Below are positions 33,273 to 43,163 of a stretch of DNA of 64,000 nucleotides, piece after piece. The translations under genes and the position numbers were made by a program. The stretch spans positions 101,626 to 165,625 of the forward strand of contig JACQZE010000006.1 of the NCBI GenBank assembly GCA_016207885.1, in the 5' to 3' direction. This stretch comes from Nitrospirota bacterium. GTDB taxonomy: Bacteria; Nitrospirota; Thermodesulfovibrionia; UBA6902. The notes under the pieces are model-generated. The model made no database searches. It had not been told where the DNA came from and saw nothing but the letters and a program-made list of their open reading frames with translations. Position 1 is the first letter of the stretch; every line of letters begins with the position of its first letter.

Positions 33273-34303
33273 GATATCTCTATCTGCCTATCATTCTGTC
33301 ATTCCTTATCCTGCTGAGTCAAAATGTATCCGGTGAACAAAAGATCATTACGATTAATTACCCGCCTGACAAGACGATTAGGGAGTTCTTTGATGCCGGC
33401 ATCTCTTTAAGTGTGCCTTTAAGCCTGGTAGACAAGATACATGTAAAAGCAGAAAACAACATTGAGGGCGATATCATACCTGACAGCAAATTTGAGTGTT
33501 TCAATGTTCCCTTGATCTACGGATTGAACAGTATCACTATAACAGCTTATAAAAATAACAAAACATTAGAACAAGTCATATTAACTATCTTCCGCCGTTC
33601 AGACATTGAAAGCTCCTATAAAAATCCACCTTCTGATTTCACAAAAGACCTGTTTCATATGAATGCCCGTAAAGAATGTTCTGCCTGTCATGAACTTACT
33701 CCCAGGGAAGCGGATAGAACGCCTGTTAATATTGCTACATATTCAGAGTTATATTTCAAGGATAATTTATCTTATATAAGCAAGACGTCAACATGCTATT
33801 CATGCCATAAAAAGATTACATCTTATCCCTTTGTACACGGCCCGGCCTCCGTGTGGAGCTGCCTAAGCTGCCACAACCCTGAGAGCATCCCAAGATACTC
33901 AGTTAAGCAACCCGAATCCGATGTCTGTTTTGGGTGCCATACGGAACAAAAAACTGAATGGAAAAGCAAAAAGATCATCCACGGCCCTGTGAACATTGGA
34001 CGGTGTGCAATCTGCCATAGCCCCCACTCTGCTCCGAATGAATATAATCTCGTCAAACCGGTCTGGGATCTCTGCACGAGCTGCCATGACGATAAAAAAT
34101 CAGGACAGCATATCGTTGGAGGAATGTTCTTTAAGGATGGGCATCCTACAAAGGGAAAACCCGACCCTGTAAGGCCGGGAAAGGAACTGTCTTGCGCAAG
34201 CTGCCACAACCCGCATGCATCAAATTTCCCAAACCTGTGGGCACTCGAAGCTCAGGGGCCATTTGATCTATGTCTGAAATGCCATAAATATTACTATAAA
34301 TAG
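33263..34303 (+). CDS. Octaheme c-type cytochrome with N-terminal beta domain
   Basis: A 346-residue exported protein. After the signal peptide, about 100 residues form a heme-free beta-rich domain, then eight CXXCH motifs follow (first CSACH, last CLKCH). Heme-containing segments resemble those of the 450-residue cytochrome two genes upstream (HGPASVWSCLSCHNP, CAICHSPHSAP). It overlaps the preceding gene by 10 bases and ends the plus-strand operon. It likely works with that cytochrome in periplasmic transfer. Confidence 0.9.
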   Translation: MQVRYLYLPIILSFLILLSQNVSGEQKIITINYPPDKTIREFFDAGISLSVPLSLVDKIHVKAENNIEGDIIPDSKFECFNVPLIYGLNSITITAYKNNKTLEQVILTIFRRSDIESSYKNPPSDFTKDLFHMNARKECSACHELTPREADRTPVNIATYSELYFKDNLSYISKTSTCYSCHKKITSYPFVHGPASVWSCLSCHNPESIPRYSVKQPESDVCFGCHTEQKTEWKSKKIIHGPVNIGRCAICHSPHSAPNEYNLVKPVWDLCTSCHDDKKSGQHIVGGMFFKDGHPTKGKPDPVRPGKELSCASCHNPHASNFPNLWALEAQGPFDLCLKCHKYYYK

Positions 34304-34319
34304 CAATAAGATTATTGCT
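34302..34319. terminator. Short palindrome between convergent cytochrome genes
   Basis: AGCAATA (34302-34308) and TATTGCT (34313-34319) form a perfect 7-base-pair stem right after the plus-strand stop and 27 bases before the minus-strand stop. No clear U-tract follows, so it is a weak bidirectional terminator at most. Confidence 0.35.
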
Positions 34320-34345
34320 CTCCACTCAGCCCTGCAATTCAATTT

Positions 34346-36835
34346 CTATTTCTGAATTTTTTCTACTCTGTCATCCGGATCATGATAATATTTGAACCTG
34401 AAAAGAGCATCAAGCCCGTGGCAGTCAATACAGATATTGTTATAGCTCACATTTCTTAAGAAGCTGTTTGTGACATCACCATCAAGGTTTTTATTCGGCC
34501 CTTTTTCTTTCAGAACAGGGTTCCATTGATGGGCGTTATGGCATGTAGGGCATGATATATTGCCTACACTTATGTAACTACCGTTCTTCTCATCAAACAA
34601 TGGAGAAAAGTCTATGGAATGTTTATCAGCCCTTAAAATATTATCAACAAGCATGCCAGTGGGATGAGTTGCGATAGGAGGGATCTTTGCTTCAGCGGAT
34701 TGGCCTTTTGAATGGCAACTGATACACAACGACTCCATAAGGCCACCGCTCACATAATTAAGGATATAGGGTCTTGCCCAGAGCTTAAAGCTGCTTGGGC
34801 CGTTATGCACCAGATGGCACGCGCTGCATGCCCCGGATTCAGCTGCAGTATGGCCATTAACATTTTTTTCATCCGGAGCAGTAATATTCAGGTCATGGTC
34901 TGTTCCTACAACCAAACTCTGTTTGGCATGGCAATTAACACAGAGCCGGGAAGAATAAGAATTATCCAGCCTCAGAAAACTATTTCTTGAATCACCCTCA
35001 ATCTTTGAATGATCTTCAGTGATTATATCATCCGGGTCCCAGCGATGGGGGTCATGACAGGTCTGGCATGTCATAAGCCCGTTTTTTGATACTTTACCGT
35101 TAAAATCAAAAAGCGGGAGAGTCGTATCAATCTCTTTTTCAGATGGCATGATATTAACCGGATGAGAGTAATCTTTTACGACTTTTTTTCTGGCAATACC
35201 TTTATCATTATGACAATTTACACATAAATCCTGAACAACAACCCCGCTTTTTATTTCTATAGGCCTTGCCCATAGATAGTTCTGCTGTCCCCCGTGAACA
35301 AGATGACAGATCCCGCATAGGCCCGATTCGCCAGGCTTCTGCCCCAGTATATTCTTTTCGTCAGGTGCAACTTTGTTCATATCATGTTTGGAATTTTTGA
35401 TAGAAAATTTCCCACTATGACAGCTGCTGCAAAGTTCCGGGGAAGGCTTTCTGAGAAAAGATGTATTAATATCCCCCTTCACTTCCTTTCTTATCTCCCC
35501 TTCCGTCGAATCCGAACGCCATCTGTGCGGGTCATGGCAAGTGGCACACGTGATCTCGCCGTTTTTATCCTGAGCGCCGTAAATATTAAAAAGAGGGAGA
35601 TCAAGTTTTTCTTTTTCAGCGCTTATTGTAGTCAAGATAATCTCTGAATCCGATTTCTTTTTTTCAAAAGGACTCACATCAACCGGGTGTCTGTAATCGT
35701 CCGGGATTTTCTCTTCAGCTATATTTTTTTTACTGTGGCAGCTCAGGCATAGGGATGTCGTATAATCTTTTTCAATATAAAGTTTTCTGGCAGCCTTATG
35801 AGGCAGATGGCATGAGGAACATACGCCTGCTTCAGAAACGGTCTTGCCGTCAAGGTTCTTTTCACCAGGAGCAGAATTCGCAAGATTATGCTTAGTCTGT
35901 TCTATATATTTTTTATCTGTATGGCAGGTAAGGCAGAGGCCTGAACCTTCGTCCTTTATTATCAGCAAGAGTTGTTTCTCAATCATATTATTGTGCACCT
36001 TATGACATGTCTGGCAGATAATTTCATTATTCGGCCCCAGCTTTGCTCCTTTTCTAATCAATTCATCCGGTATTCTCACCTTTTCAAATCTTGAGTTAAC
36101 AACATGGAACGGTTTTCTCCTGCCATCATCCGTAAAAATATTCTTGTCCCTGTGGCATTCAAGGCATAAGCCTGAATTACTGGAGCTCTCGATCAAAAAA
36201 CTCTCATTAGGTGAACCATGCACAGTATGGCACGTTTCGCAAATGATCTGATTCTTCTCCTCACCCTCTTTAGACCCATAACCAAAAAGCTTCTGAGGCA
36301 GGATAAAATCTTTCCGCACTCCTATCGGATGATTGCCCCGGTCGATTCCGCCGTCTTTTTCAGGATGGCACATGATACAGATACTTGAGTTCTTGTTTGA
36401 TGCCCTAAGAAATATCGTCTTCTCAATTCCCATCTCACTTGAAACACCATGTGCAGTATGACATGTTGAGCATTGCATTTTACCTGCTTCATCCAAGGGG
36501 AAAATCTCCGGTATTTTCATATCAGGCGGAGGCACCCTGTTTATCTTGTGCCTGTGGTCATTATAAACTCTTGCCCTCGAATCAACCACGCTGCCATCAT
36601 GACATGAAAAGCACATCTCAGGCTTTGATTCAACCTTGCGTGACTCAAATTCAACCAGATCCGAACCCTTATGTTCTAAATAAAAAGTGTCGATCCACCT
36701 GTAATGACATATCGCGCATTCTTTTGCAGAATCCGGATTCATGGACACATTATTGCTGCCATAAGAACTGACAGCAAAAAATGATAAAAGCCCCGCGAAG
36801 AAAAATGAAGAGAAACGTTTATTCAACAGCAGCAT
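34346..36835 (-). CDS. 20-heme c-type cytochrome (module A)
   Basis: An 829-residue exported protein with 20 CXXCH motifs in repeating units, each with a CxxCHxPHRW-type pair, a linker rich in KNxDG and an SFLRx3SxLCxxCH segment. The signal peptide ends near SSYGS. No membrane anchor or lipobox follows, so it is periplasmic or exported. Its paralogue is at 40878-43130; both end in the same NICIDCHGxDALFRxK block. It closes a five-gene minus-strand module with a cytochrome b, so it is the likely electron sink of that module. Confidence 0.93.
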   Translation of the reverse strand: MLLLNKRFSSFFFAGLLSFFAVSSYGSNNVSMNPDSAKECAICHYRWIDTFYLEHKGSDLVEFESRKVESKPEMCFSCHDGSVVDSRARVYNDHRHKINRVPPPDMKIPEIFPLDEAGKMQCSTCHTAHGVSSEMGIEKTIFLRASNKNSSICIMCHPEKDGGIDRGNHPIGVRKDFILPQKLFGYGSKEGEEKNQIICETCHTVHGSPNESFLIESSSNSGLCLECHRDKNIFTDDGRRKPFHVVNSRFEKVRIPDELIRKGAKLGPNNEIICQTCHKVHNNMIEKQLLLIIKDEGSGLCLTCHTDKKYIEQTKHNLANSAPGEKNLDGKTVSEAGVCSSCHLPHKAARKLYIEKDYTTSLCLSCHSKKNIAEEKIPDDYRHPVDVSPFEKKKSDSEIILTTISAEKEKLDLPLFNIYGAQDKNGEITCATCHDPHRWRSDSTEGEIRKEVKGDINTSFLRKPSPELCSSCHSGKFSIKNSKHDMNKVAPDEKNILGQKPGESGLCGICHLVHGGQQNYLWARPIEIKSGVVVQDLCVNCHNDKGIARKKVVKDYSHPVNIMPSEKEIDTTLPLFDFNGKVSKNGLMTCQTCHDPHRWDPDDIITEDHSKIEGDSRNSFLRLDNSYSSRLCVNCHAKQSLVVGTDHDLNITAPDEKNVNGHTAAESGACSACHLVHNGPSSFKLWARPYILNYVSGGLMESLCISCHSKGQSAEAKIPPIATHPTGMLVDNILRADKHSIDFSPLFDEKNGSYISVGNISCPTCHNAHQWNPVLKEKGPNKNLDGDVTNSFLRNVSYNNICIDCHGLDALFRFKYYHDPDDRVEKIQK

Positions 36836-36862
36836 TGTTTAACGATCATATTTATTAATTTA

Positions 36863-37861
36863 TTATCTCGTATCAGGTTTAACTTCCGCATCATCAGTTT
36901 CATTTTCATCTTCAAGTTTGAACACACTGACCTTTTCGCCAAACATCTCAACAACGTAGAGCCTGTTATTTTTATCAATAAAGAGCCCCGTCGGGGTCTT
37001 AAATTTTTTCACAGCCTTTCCCGTTGAATCACCGATTACTGAATAAAAAGTGCCGCGCTCATCAAATACCTGGATTACACCCATATAACTGTCACTCACG
37101 TAGATACGTTTATTGCTGTCAATGGCTATCCCCTTCGGCCTGAAAAACTCCCCTTTTTCAACTCCCCACGCTCCGATAAACTCTACGAATAATCCCTCAG
37201 GATTCAGTACTTGCACCCTTGTATTGATCACATCCACCACATACAGGTATTTTTCATTATCAAGTGTCATAAGAAAAGGGTAACGGAATTCCAGCTTTTC
37301 TGTTCCGGGAACGCCATATGAATTAATCTTCTTCAATGTCTTTAGATCATATACAAGTATGCAATGATTATTATTGTCAACAACATAAAATACGCCCCTT
37401 GACTCATCAACTGAGACATCTGTCGGGTCAGAGGTGATTCCGTCATTTGACGTAATTTCGACTTCAGTTATAAAGCCTCCGTCAGATTTAAAGATCTGCA
37501 CTCTGTTGTTCCCCGAATCAGCAATATAGACATTGCCTGAGTTATCGATTCCGATTCCCATGGGGAAATCAAATTCACCGCTCCTCGATCCTTTCCTTCC
37601 AAAGGAATACAGATAAGTTCCTGAGTGGTCAAAGACCTTGATTTTGTTGTTAACACCATCTACAACATATATTAATCCGTTATATGAAACGGCAACATCA
37701 CTCGGCTGACTGAAATTATAGGATATGTCAAACAGATGCCTGACCCTGGTAAGCTTTATGGCATGGGCAGTGCCGGTTAGAAAAAAGGAGGAAACCAGAA
37801 AAATAATTAATATTGCTGAAGGATTGGCTACTGATAGATATCTAAATATTCGGGATAACAT
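36863..37861 (-). CDS. Exported NHL-repeat beta-propeller (module A)
   Basis: A 332-residue exported protein with a signal peptide ending in TAHA and six NHL-type blades, recognisable by repeated segments such as GSRSGEFDFPMGIGIDNSGN and KGEFFRPKGIAIDS. NHL propellers bind other proteins or ligands and have no enzymatic motif here. A paralogue stands at the same place in module B, so it is probably a structural part of the complex. It is 27 bases upstream of the 20-heme gene. Confidence 0.88.
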   Translation of the reverse strand: MLSRIFRYLSVANPSAILIIFLVSSFFLTGTAHAIKLTRVRHLFDISYNFSQPSDVAVSYNGLIYVVDGVNNKIKVFDHSGTYLYSFGRKGSRSGEFDFPMGIGIDNSGNVYIADSGNNRVQIFKSDGGFITEVEITSNDGITSDPTDVSVDESRGVFYVVDNNNHCILVYDLKTLKKINSYGVPGTEKLEFRYPFLMTLDNEKYLYVVDVINTRVQVLNPEGLFVEFIGAWGVEKGEFFRPKGIAIDSNKRIYVSDSYMGVIQVFDERGTFYSVIGDSTGKAVKKFKTPTGLFIDKNNRLYVVEMFGEKVSVFKLEDENETDDAEVKPDTR

Positions 37862-37942
37862 ACTTATAAAAGTATATTATATTCCGTCACATTCTGTCAC
37901 TTATATTTATTACAAAACAAATACATATGCGTTAATAAAACC

Positions 37943-38830
37943 CTACATCCTGCCCTCCTGTTTTCTTTCCTGCTCCTTAACCTGCTCACCCGGGTGCAGC
38001 ATTCTCGGCATGTAAAACTCAGTATATTTTTTGATCATGCCTACAACTTCTGTACTTAATATCGAATCTATCCTGTCCCTTGGATATCCGAGTTCCAGCA
38101 GAGGAAGTAGCGGCGATTCTTTCTGATGACAGTCCTCACATATATATGGCTGTTTGGTGACAATTTCATGGATCATTTTTTTGGCCTTTGACTTCTGCGC
38201 TTCAGTAAGTTCTTTCTCCCTATCTTTTAATTCCTTAACAAAGTCGATACGATCCTGAGAGTCAACCCGTTGCTCTTCTCCCATTTTATTAATATCAATC
38301 TGAATAATTTTTGCATTATATGAGCCGGCATTATTTCTCAGTACCGGGCTTGGAACCAACTCTCCCGTTTTCCTGTCATACCATTTATAAACTCTGGGAC
38401 TGCTCCCTTCGAGCTTAACATGACAGGTTTGACAGGCAATAAAAAATGCATGCATATTAAGAAAAGCCCTCAACTCCTTGACATGATCATGTGGCATATC
38501 ACCATGACACTTGATACAATATGATCTATTGTCAGGCCCTATATCAAAACCTATGTGATGAAAATGTCCTTCAATCCTCTGCTCTTCAATGACCCTGTAT
38601 CCGAGATAATGTTTCACCCTCTCATCGCTTTCAAGTATTATCCTCTCAAATTTAGTCTTTTCCGCCTCGCGCTTTCTCTTTTCTTTAATATCTGTAACCT
38701 CTTTGAGTGCTTTCCTCTGCTCATATTCCTCAATAATATGATGAAAAGTGACATTCCATATAACAATGATAAAGCCGATCGTTAAAAACATAAAAGCTAT
38801 GACATATAATTTATACAAGACGTGTTTCAT
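37943..38830 (-). CDS. Membrane-anchored triheme cytochrome c (module A)
   Basis: A 295-residue protein with one N-terminal membrane helix and a periplasmic domain with three CXXCH motifs (CIKCH, CQTCH, CEDCH) separated by a coiled, charged region. It overlaps the cytochrome b gene by ATGA and has a paralogue at 44280-45125. It should accept electrons from the cytochrome b subunit and pass them to the multiheme partners. Confidence 0.9.
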   Translation of the reverse strand: MKHVLYKLYVIAFMFLTIGFIIVIWNVTFHHIIEEYEQRKALKEVTDIKEKRKREAEKTKFERIILESDERVKHYLGYRVIEEQRIEGHFHHIGFDIGPDNRSYCIKCHGDMPHDHVKELRAFLNMHAFFIACQTCHVKLEGSSPRVYKWYDRKTGELVPSPVLRNNAGSYNAKIIQIDINKMGEEQRVDSQDRIDFVKELKDREKELTEAQKSKAKKMIHEIVTKQPYICEDCHQKESPLLPLLELGYPRDRIDSILSTEVVGMIKKYTEFYMPRMLHPGEQVKEQERKQEGRM

Positions 38831-39663
38831 TGCTTACCTGCCTCATCAAAAGAGACTTCTGAATGAGATCCATGCGGAGGGCGTATTTCTTTTTCAAGGC
38901 CGGCTTTCTTCATGACCTCAACATAGTATTCATAATGTTCTTCTATCATCAGTTCTTCAGGCAAATAGCCTGTAATATATGCCATCCCCATCGGAAAAAC
39001 CGATATGGAAAAATGAACGTTATACCAATGCCAGATGAATAAGAAAAGCGCGGCAAGGAGCGCCTCATCGCTGTGAGCAATTATAGAGAAATTGATGACA
39101 ATACCAGGGACGATCTTTGTTGCAACTACCTTGTTCCACATAATAAGGCCTGACAATCCAATTACGACCATACCCCAAAAAGGAGCCCAGTAATCGAATT
39201 TCTCCTTCCATGTGAAAAGACCGCCCTCGGGTCTTTTATTCGTTATAAACAACAGATACTTAAAAAGATCCTTTATATCCCTCACATCGTTCATGTTTGG
39301 CACAAGCGGCTGATTCGCGAGCAATTTCAAAAACATTCCGGCAGTGAGACGCCCTTCTCTGATTTTCAACGGGACGATCTGAAATTTATAAATGACAAAT
39401 GCGAGATAAAATATATGGTAAATAAAAAGGATCAGCAGGACGCTGCCAGCCGCTTTATGAACAATCGGAGCGGTATTTATTCCCCCAAATAATTTATATA
39501 GATAAGGAGCCCAACCTGCATTATGAAACTTCAAAGGCATCCCGGTTAATACAAGTAATATTACTGACAATGCGAGTACTATGTGCTGGAATCTCTGATT
39601 CCTGGAAAACCTGTAAAAATACCTTTGCCCGTTTAGTGTTTTTATAACAGGATATTTTTCCAT
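38827..39663 (-). CDS. Diheme-type membrane cytochrome b (module A)
   Basis: A 278-residue integral membrane protein with about four helices and histidines spaced as in the formate dehydrogenase gamma/cytochrome b561 family: QHIVLALSV, HKAAGSVLL, YHIFYL and HSDEALLAALFLFIWHWYN. It should oxidise menaquinol and hand electrons to the attached c hemes. It is tightly packed between the octaheme and triheme genes and has a paralogue at 45115-46005. Confidence 0.9.
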   Translation of the reverse strand: MEKYPVIKTLNGQRYFYRFSRNQRFQHIVLALSVILLVLTGMPLKFHNAGWAPYLYKLFGGINTAPIVHKAAGSVLLILFIYHIFYLAFVIYKFQIVPLKIREGRLTAGMFLKLLANQPLVPNMNDVRDIKDLFKYLLFITNKRPEGGLFTWKEKFDYWAPFWGMVVIGLSGLIMWNKVVATKIVPGIVINFSIIAHSDEALLAALFLFIWHWYNVHFSISVFPMGMAYITGYLPEELMIEEHYEYYVEVMKKAGLEKEIRPPHGSHSEVSFDEAGKQ

Positions 39664-39667
39664 TGCC

Positions 39668-40720
39668 TCATCTTCTCCTTCTTATCACAGCGTCCGGAAA
39701 TAATCTTCTTATCAGATCCAGAAAAATAATAACCATCAAAGGCAACAGCGTACCTCCGGTAAGAATTATGAAAAAGAGAGTGAAATAATACTGCACCGGG
39801 CTTTGTTCCAGATTGAATTCCGCATGAACCTTATAGCTGGCAAATTGCGGAGATGCCCCGGGATGACATTCGACATTAGCACATGCTTTATATCTGTTTT
39901 CCTTATATGTAATTGATACAGGGTCTGTATGATTCATCATCTGGTGGACGGATTCACCCGTATTTACATGGCAATCGAGACAGTCAGGAACTTTTTCATT
40001 AAAGTAACCTGCTGCTTTCCCATGAAAGGTCTCCCTGTATGAAAAAACCGCCCTGGTGCTCAAACCATGCCTTTCAACCAACAGGGGATCATCATGACAC
40101 CTGGCGCATACCTCGGCAATATTAATAGGATTTCTGGTTCTATGCAGCCTTGTCGTGACATGGTTATAAAATCTCAAGATAAATTCCTCTTTCTTGTGGC
40201 AGACTCTGCACCTCCCGAGCGCGGTGTCAGAAATACCGGGACGCACCTGTTTGAAAAATGAGAGGGGCCTGTATAAAGGTTCATCATGACAATTTTTGCA
40301 GGTGGGCATATCTTCCTGATATTTTTTCGGCATTCCATATTTATCTACACTGGCATGAACGCTCTTTTTTACATAAGTATCAACATCTTTATGAGAGAAC
40401 TTTTGTTCACTTGAAGGCTCTATTATATGGCACTCTATCAGGCAGTCGACTTTATTTACGGGATCATGCGGTATCTTCTTGATATCTGCATGACATCCCT
40501 CACATTTAACTTTTTGATGAATACTGATATTGAAAATCTCTTCATTGACATAAAGAAGCTTCATTTTGCCTTGCTCATCAATCCTGCTCAGGCCGGGGTA
40601 TTTATGACATAAAAGACAGTTGCCTACATCAGCGGAGAAAATATCCTGGGGGGTAAAAACACTTAATGCGACAAAAATAAATCCCAAGACAAAAAATATT
40701 ACTTGTTTTCTTTGTCCCAT
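39668..40720 (-). CDS. Membrane-anchored octaheme cytochrome c (module A)
   Basis: A 350-residue protein with an N-terminal signal, six CXXCH motifs plus CX3CH (CLIECH) and CX4CH (CANVECH) sites, and a C-terminal membrane helix (TLFFIILTGGTLLPLMVII). The opening CLLCHKYPGLSRIDEQGK is nearly repeated in its module B paralogue (CLMCHKYRFLGRIDEQGR). It is first in the module, 4 bases before the cytochrome b gene, and probably sits on that subunit at the outer face of the inner membrane. Confidence 0.9.
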   Translation of the reverse strand: MGQRKQVIFFVLGFIFVALSVFTPQDIFSADVGNCLLCHKYPGLSRIDEQGKMKLLYVNEEIFNISIHQKVKCEGCHADIKKIPHDPVNKVDCLIECHIIEPSSEQKFSHKDVDTYVKKSVHASVDKYGMPKKYQEDMPTCKNCHDEPLYRPLSFFKQVRPGISDTALGRCRVCHKKEEFILRFYNHVTTRLHRTRNPINIAEVCARCHDDPLLVERHGLSTRAVFSYRETFHGKAAGYFNEKVPDCLDCHVNTGESVHQMMNHTDPVSITYKENRYKACANVECHPGASPQFASYKVHAEFNLEQSPVQYYFTLFFIILTGGTLLPLMVIIFLDLIRRLFPDAVIRRRR

Positions 40721-40877
40721 ATTATTTTTTACAACAAAAACAACGGTTAGTAAAATAATAAATAATAATAGGATTATATATCAGTATGTTACCTGGTTTA
40801 CCCTTTATAAATACCTTACAGCCAAAGAAGGATGGTGTCAATGGATATGAGTTAGTTCCTGCAATAAATCTAAAAGC
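40721..40877. other. Intergenic region between the two modules; candidate module A promoter
   Basis: On the minus strand a TTGACA box lies at 40843-40838, but only a weak -10 follows at 17 bases (TAAGGT). A TATAAT lies nearer the gene start at about 40779-40774 without a good -35. The TTAGGAG near 40881-40887 is inside the module B gene. No hairpin is visible. Confidence 0.35.
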
Positions 40878-43130
40878 CTATTTAGGAGTTGTTTGAGGGA
40901 CTCTGTCTTCAAGGTCATGAAAAAACTTATACCTGAAAAGAGCATCAAACCCGTGACAGTCAATACAGATATTTTTGTAGCTAACATTCCTTAGAAAACT
41001 GTTTGTGGCATTACCCTCAATATTTTTGCCGACACCTTTGGTTTTTGATAAAGGGCTCCACTGGTGTGCATTGTGGCATGTGGGGCATGAAATATTGCCG
41101 ACATTAGTGAAATTTCCGGTCTTATCATCAAACAACGGCGCAAAATCAATCTGTTCTCTTTCACATCTCAGAATATTATTTACCAGTTTATCCTTAGGAT
41201 GCGTAGCGATTGCCGGGATCTTCGCTTTCGCTATCTTATCCGCTGAATGGCAGCTGTTGCATAAAGATTCAATAACTCCTCCCTGAAATGAATAAGGCAG
41301 GTAAGGCCTTGCCCACAACTTTATCTGGTTAGTACTGTTATGAACAAGGTGGCAGGCTCCGCACTGTCCTGATTCATTGACTGTCTGGCCGAGCAGGTTC
41401 TTTGCATCAGGCGCTGTAACATTAAGGTCATGGTCAGTTCCGTCAACAAGAGCCTGATCTTTGTGGCAGCTCTCACAAAGGTCCGATGTAGGGGAATTAG
41501 GTTTCCTGAGAAAACTGGTGCAGGCATTGCCTTCAACATTTTTATATTGATACTCTTCAATAAAGGATGAGTTTTTAGGATCCCACACATGAGGGTCATG
41601 ACACGAAAGGCAGACGAGTTTACCTTCAGGTGTTTTGCTCCCCGCATCATCATAAAGCGGCAGATTTGTGATTATTTTAAATTTATCAAGTGTAACGTCT
41701 AAAGGATGATAATAATCGCCTATAAGCTTTGCCTTTGCCGGGCCTTTATTATTGTGGCATACGCTGCATAGCTGGGCTGTTATATTCCCTTCAGCAAGCT
41801 TCTTTGACCACAGCCGGTATGAAGCCGCGTTATGCGGCAGATGGCATGCGCCGCAAGGACCTGAAGACTTTGTATTAACCCCTTGAATATTCTTCTCTTC
41901 AGGTGCTGTCACTTCAAGATTATGGTCAGAATATATCAATTGCTTCTTATCAACATGACACCCTGTACAGAGGCTTGATCCTGAGGTGTTGGATATTCTA
42001 AGGAAACTGTTTGATGAATCACCTTCCACATCTTTGCCGCCTTTATTGCTTAAATTTTCCGGATCCCACTTATGAATATCATGACAGGTAAAGCACTGTA
42101 CATTCCCATTAGAGATCTTTGCTCCTTCAGCAGAGAAAAGAGGAAACTCCGCAGGAATATTTGTTGAGGAAGCCGGGGCAATATTGATAGGGTGTGAGAA
42201 TGTACCTACTCCTTTTATTTTATATCCTGAATCCTCTGCATGACATGTAAGGCACATCTGGGCAGCAGGATTGCCTTTGCCCATGGTCCTGGCCCACAGT
42301 CTTTTGCCGGCAGCGAAATGAGGAGAATGGCACGCGCCGCAAGGGCCTGATTCAGACGGTGTCTGCCCTTTCAAATTCTTTGAATCAGGCAGTGTCAGGC
42401 TTAAGTCATGTTTTGTTCCGGCAATGCTCTTTTTGTCTTCATGGCATATCATGCAGAGACTTGAATCATCATTCTCGGTTATTAGCAGTTTTTTCCCTTT
42501 TGCGCCATGAACCCTGTGACATGACTGACATATCACTTTGTTTTTATCAGATGCCTTAACACTGCCGTTTTCAAATAACTTATCAGGCAGTTTCATTGAG
42601 TTTATATGAACTGGGTGGCTATTAGAGCTCCTGAAATTAGCCTGGTCAACATGACACATCTCGCACAGGCTGGAGTCGATATTGACCTCTCTGAAAAGCG
42701 ATGTCTTGGTATTTTCAGCAGTAGCTGCAGCGCCTTTGCCATGAGCAGAATGGCATGTGCCGCAATAGATCTCATTCTTAACGCTCAGTGGAAATGAATC
42801 AGGAACATTGACCTTACTTGAAGGCTTGACAAACACAGGATGCCTGTTAAATCTCCATGTTATATGACGCGAATCATTCACATAGCCGTCATGACAGCTG
42901 TAACATATCTCCTCAGAGCTTTCTACTCCCTGGGTGTCTTTCTTAAGAACATTGCCAGACTGCCACGGTATCAGGGTCTCTTCAGATTCCCTGAAGTCAT
43001 CCATCCATGTTAGATGACACATACTACAGTCCCGTTTGGCTGAAACATCCATAGCAGCAGACTCAGAAGCCAATGCAGAAAAAATAATTATGAGCAATGA
43101 GAACTTAAATAATCTATTTATATAAAACAT
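40878..43130 (-). CDS. 18-heme c-type cytochrome (module B)
   Basis: A 750-residue exported cytochrome with 18 CXXCH motifs, a paralogue of the 20-heme protein in module A and organised in the same repeating units (CGACHLPHNAASYRLW, CLSCHDPHVWDPKN). Two hemes fewer and one linker shorter than its partner. The signal peptide ends near SESAAMD. It is the last gene of module B. Confidence 0.93.
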   Translation of the reverse strand: MFYINRLFKFSLLIIIFSALASESAAMDVSAKRDCSMCHLTWMDDFRESEETLIPWQSGNVLKKDTQGVESSEEICYSCHDGYVNDSRHITWRFNRHPVFVKPSSKVNVPDSFPLSVKNEIYCGTCHSAHGKGAAATAENTKTSLFREVNIDSSLCEMCHVDQANFRSSNSHPVHINSMKLPDKLFENGSVKASDKNKVICQSCHRVHGAKGKKLLITENDDSSLCMICHEDKKSIAGTKHDLSLTLPDSKNLKGQTPSESGPCGACHSPHFAAGKRLWARTMGKGNPAAQMCLTCHAEDSGYKIKGVGTFSHPINIAPASSTNIPAEFPLFSAEGAKISNGNVQCFTCHDIHKWDPENLSNKGGKDVEGDSSNSFLRISNTSGSSLCTGCHVDKKQLIYSDHNLEVTAPEEKNIQGVNTKSSGPCGACHLPHNAASYRLWSKKLAEGNITAQLCSVCHNNKGPAKAKLIGDYYHPLDVTLDKFKIITNLPLYDDAGSKTPEGKLVCLSCHDPHVWDPKNSSFIEEYQYKNVEGNACTSFLRKPNSPTSDLCESCHKDQALVDGTDHDLNVTAPDAKNLLGQTVNESGQCGACHLVHNSTNQIKLWARPYLPYSFQGGVIESLCNSCHSADKIAKAKIPAIATHPKDKLVNNILRCEREQIDFAPLFDDKTGNFTNVGNISCPTCHNAHQWSPLSKTKGVGKNIEGNATNSFLRNVSYKNICIDCHGFDALFRYKFFHDLEDRVPQTTPK

Positions 43131-43163
43131 AAAATAATTGTAATAAGCAGAAACCTAAAACCG

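Noticed and set aside
3459..34319. The AGCAATA...TATTGCT palindromes at 3459 and 34302 as a shared operator
   Set aside because: The spacing differs (2 versus 4 bases) and the second lies between convergent stop codons, where an operator is unlikely.
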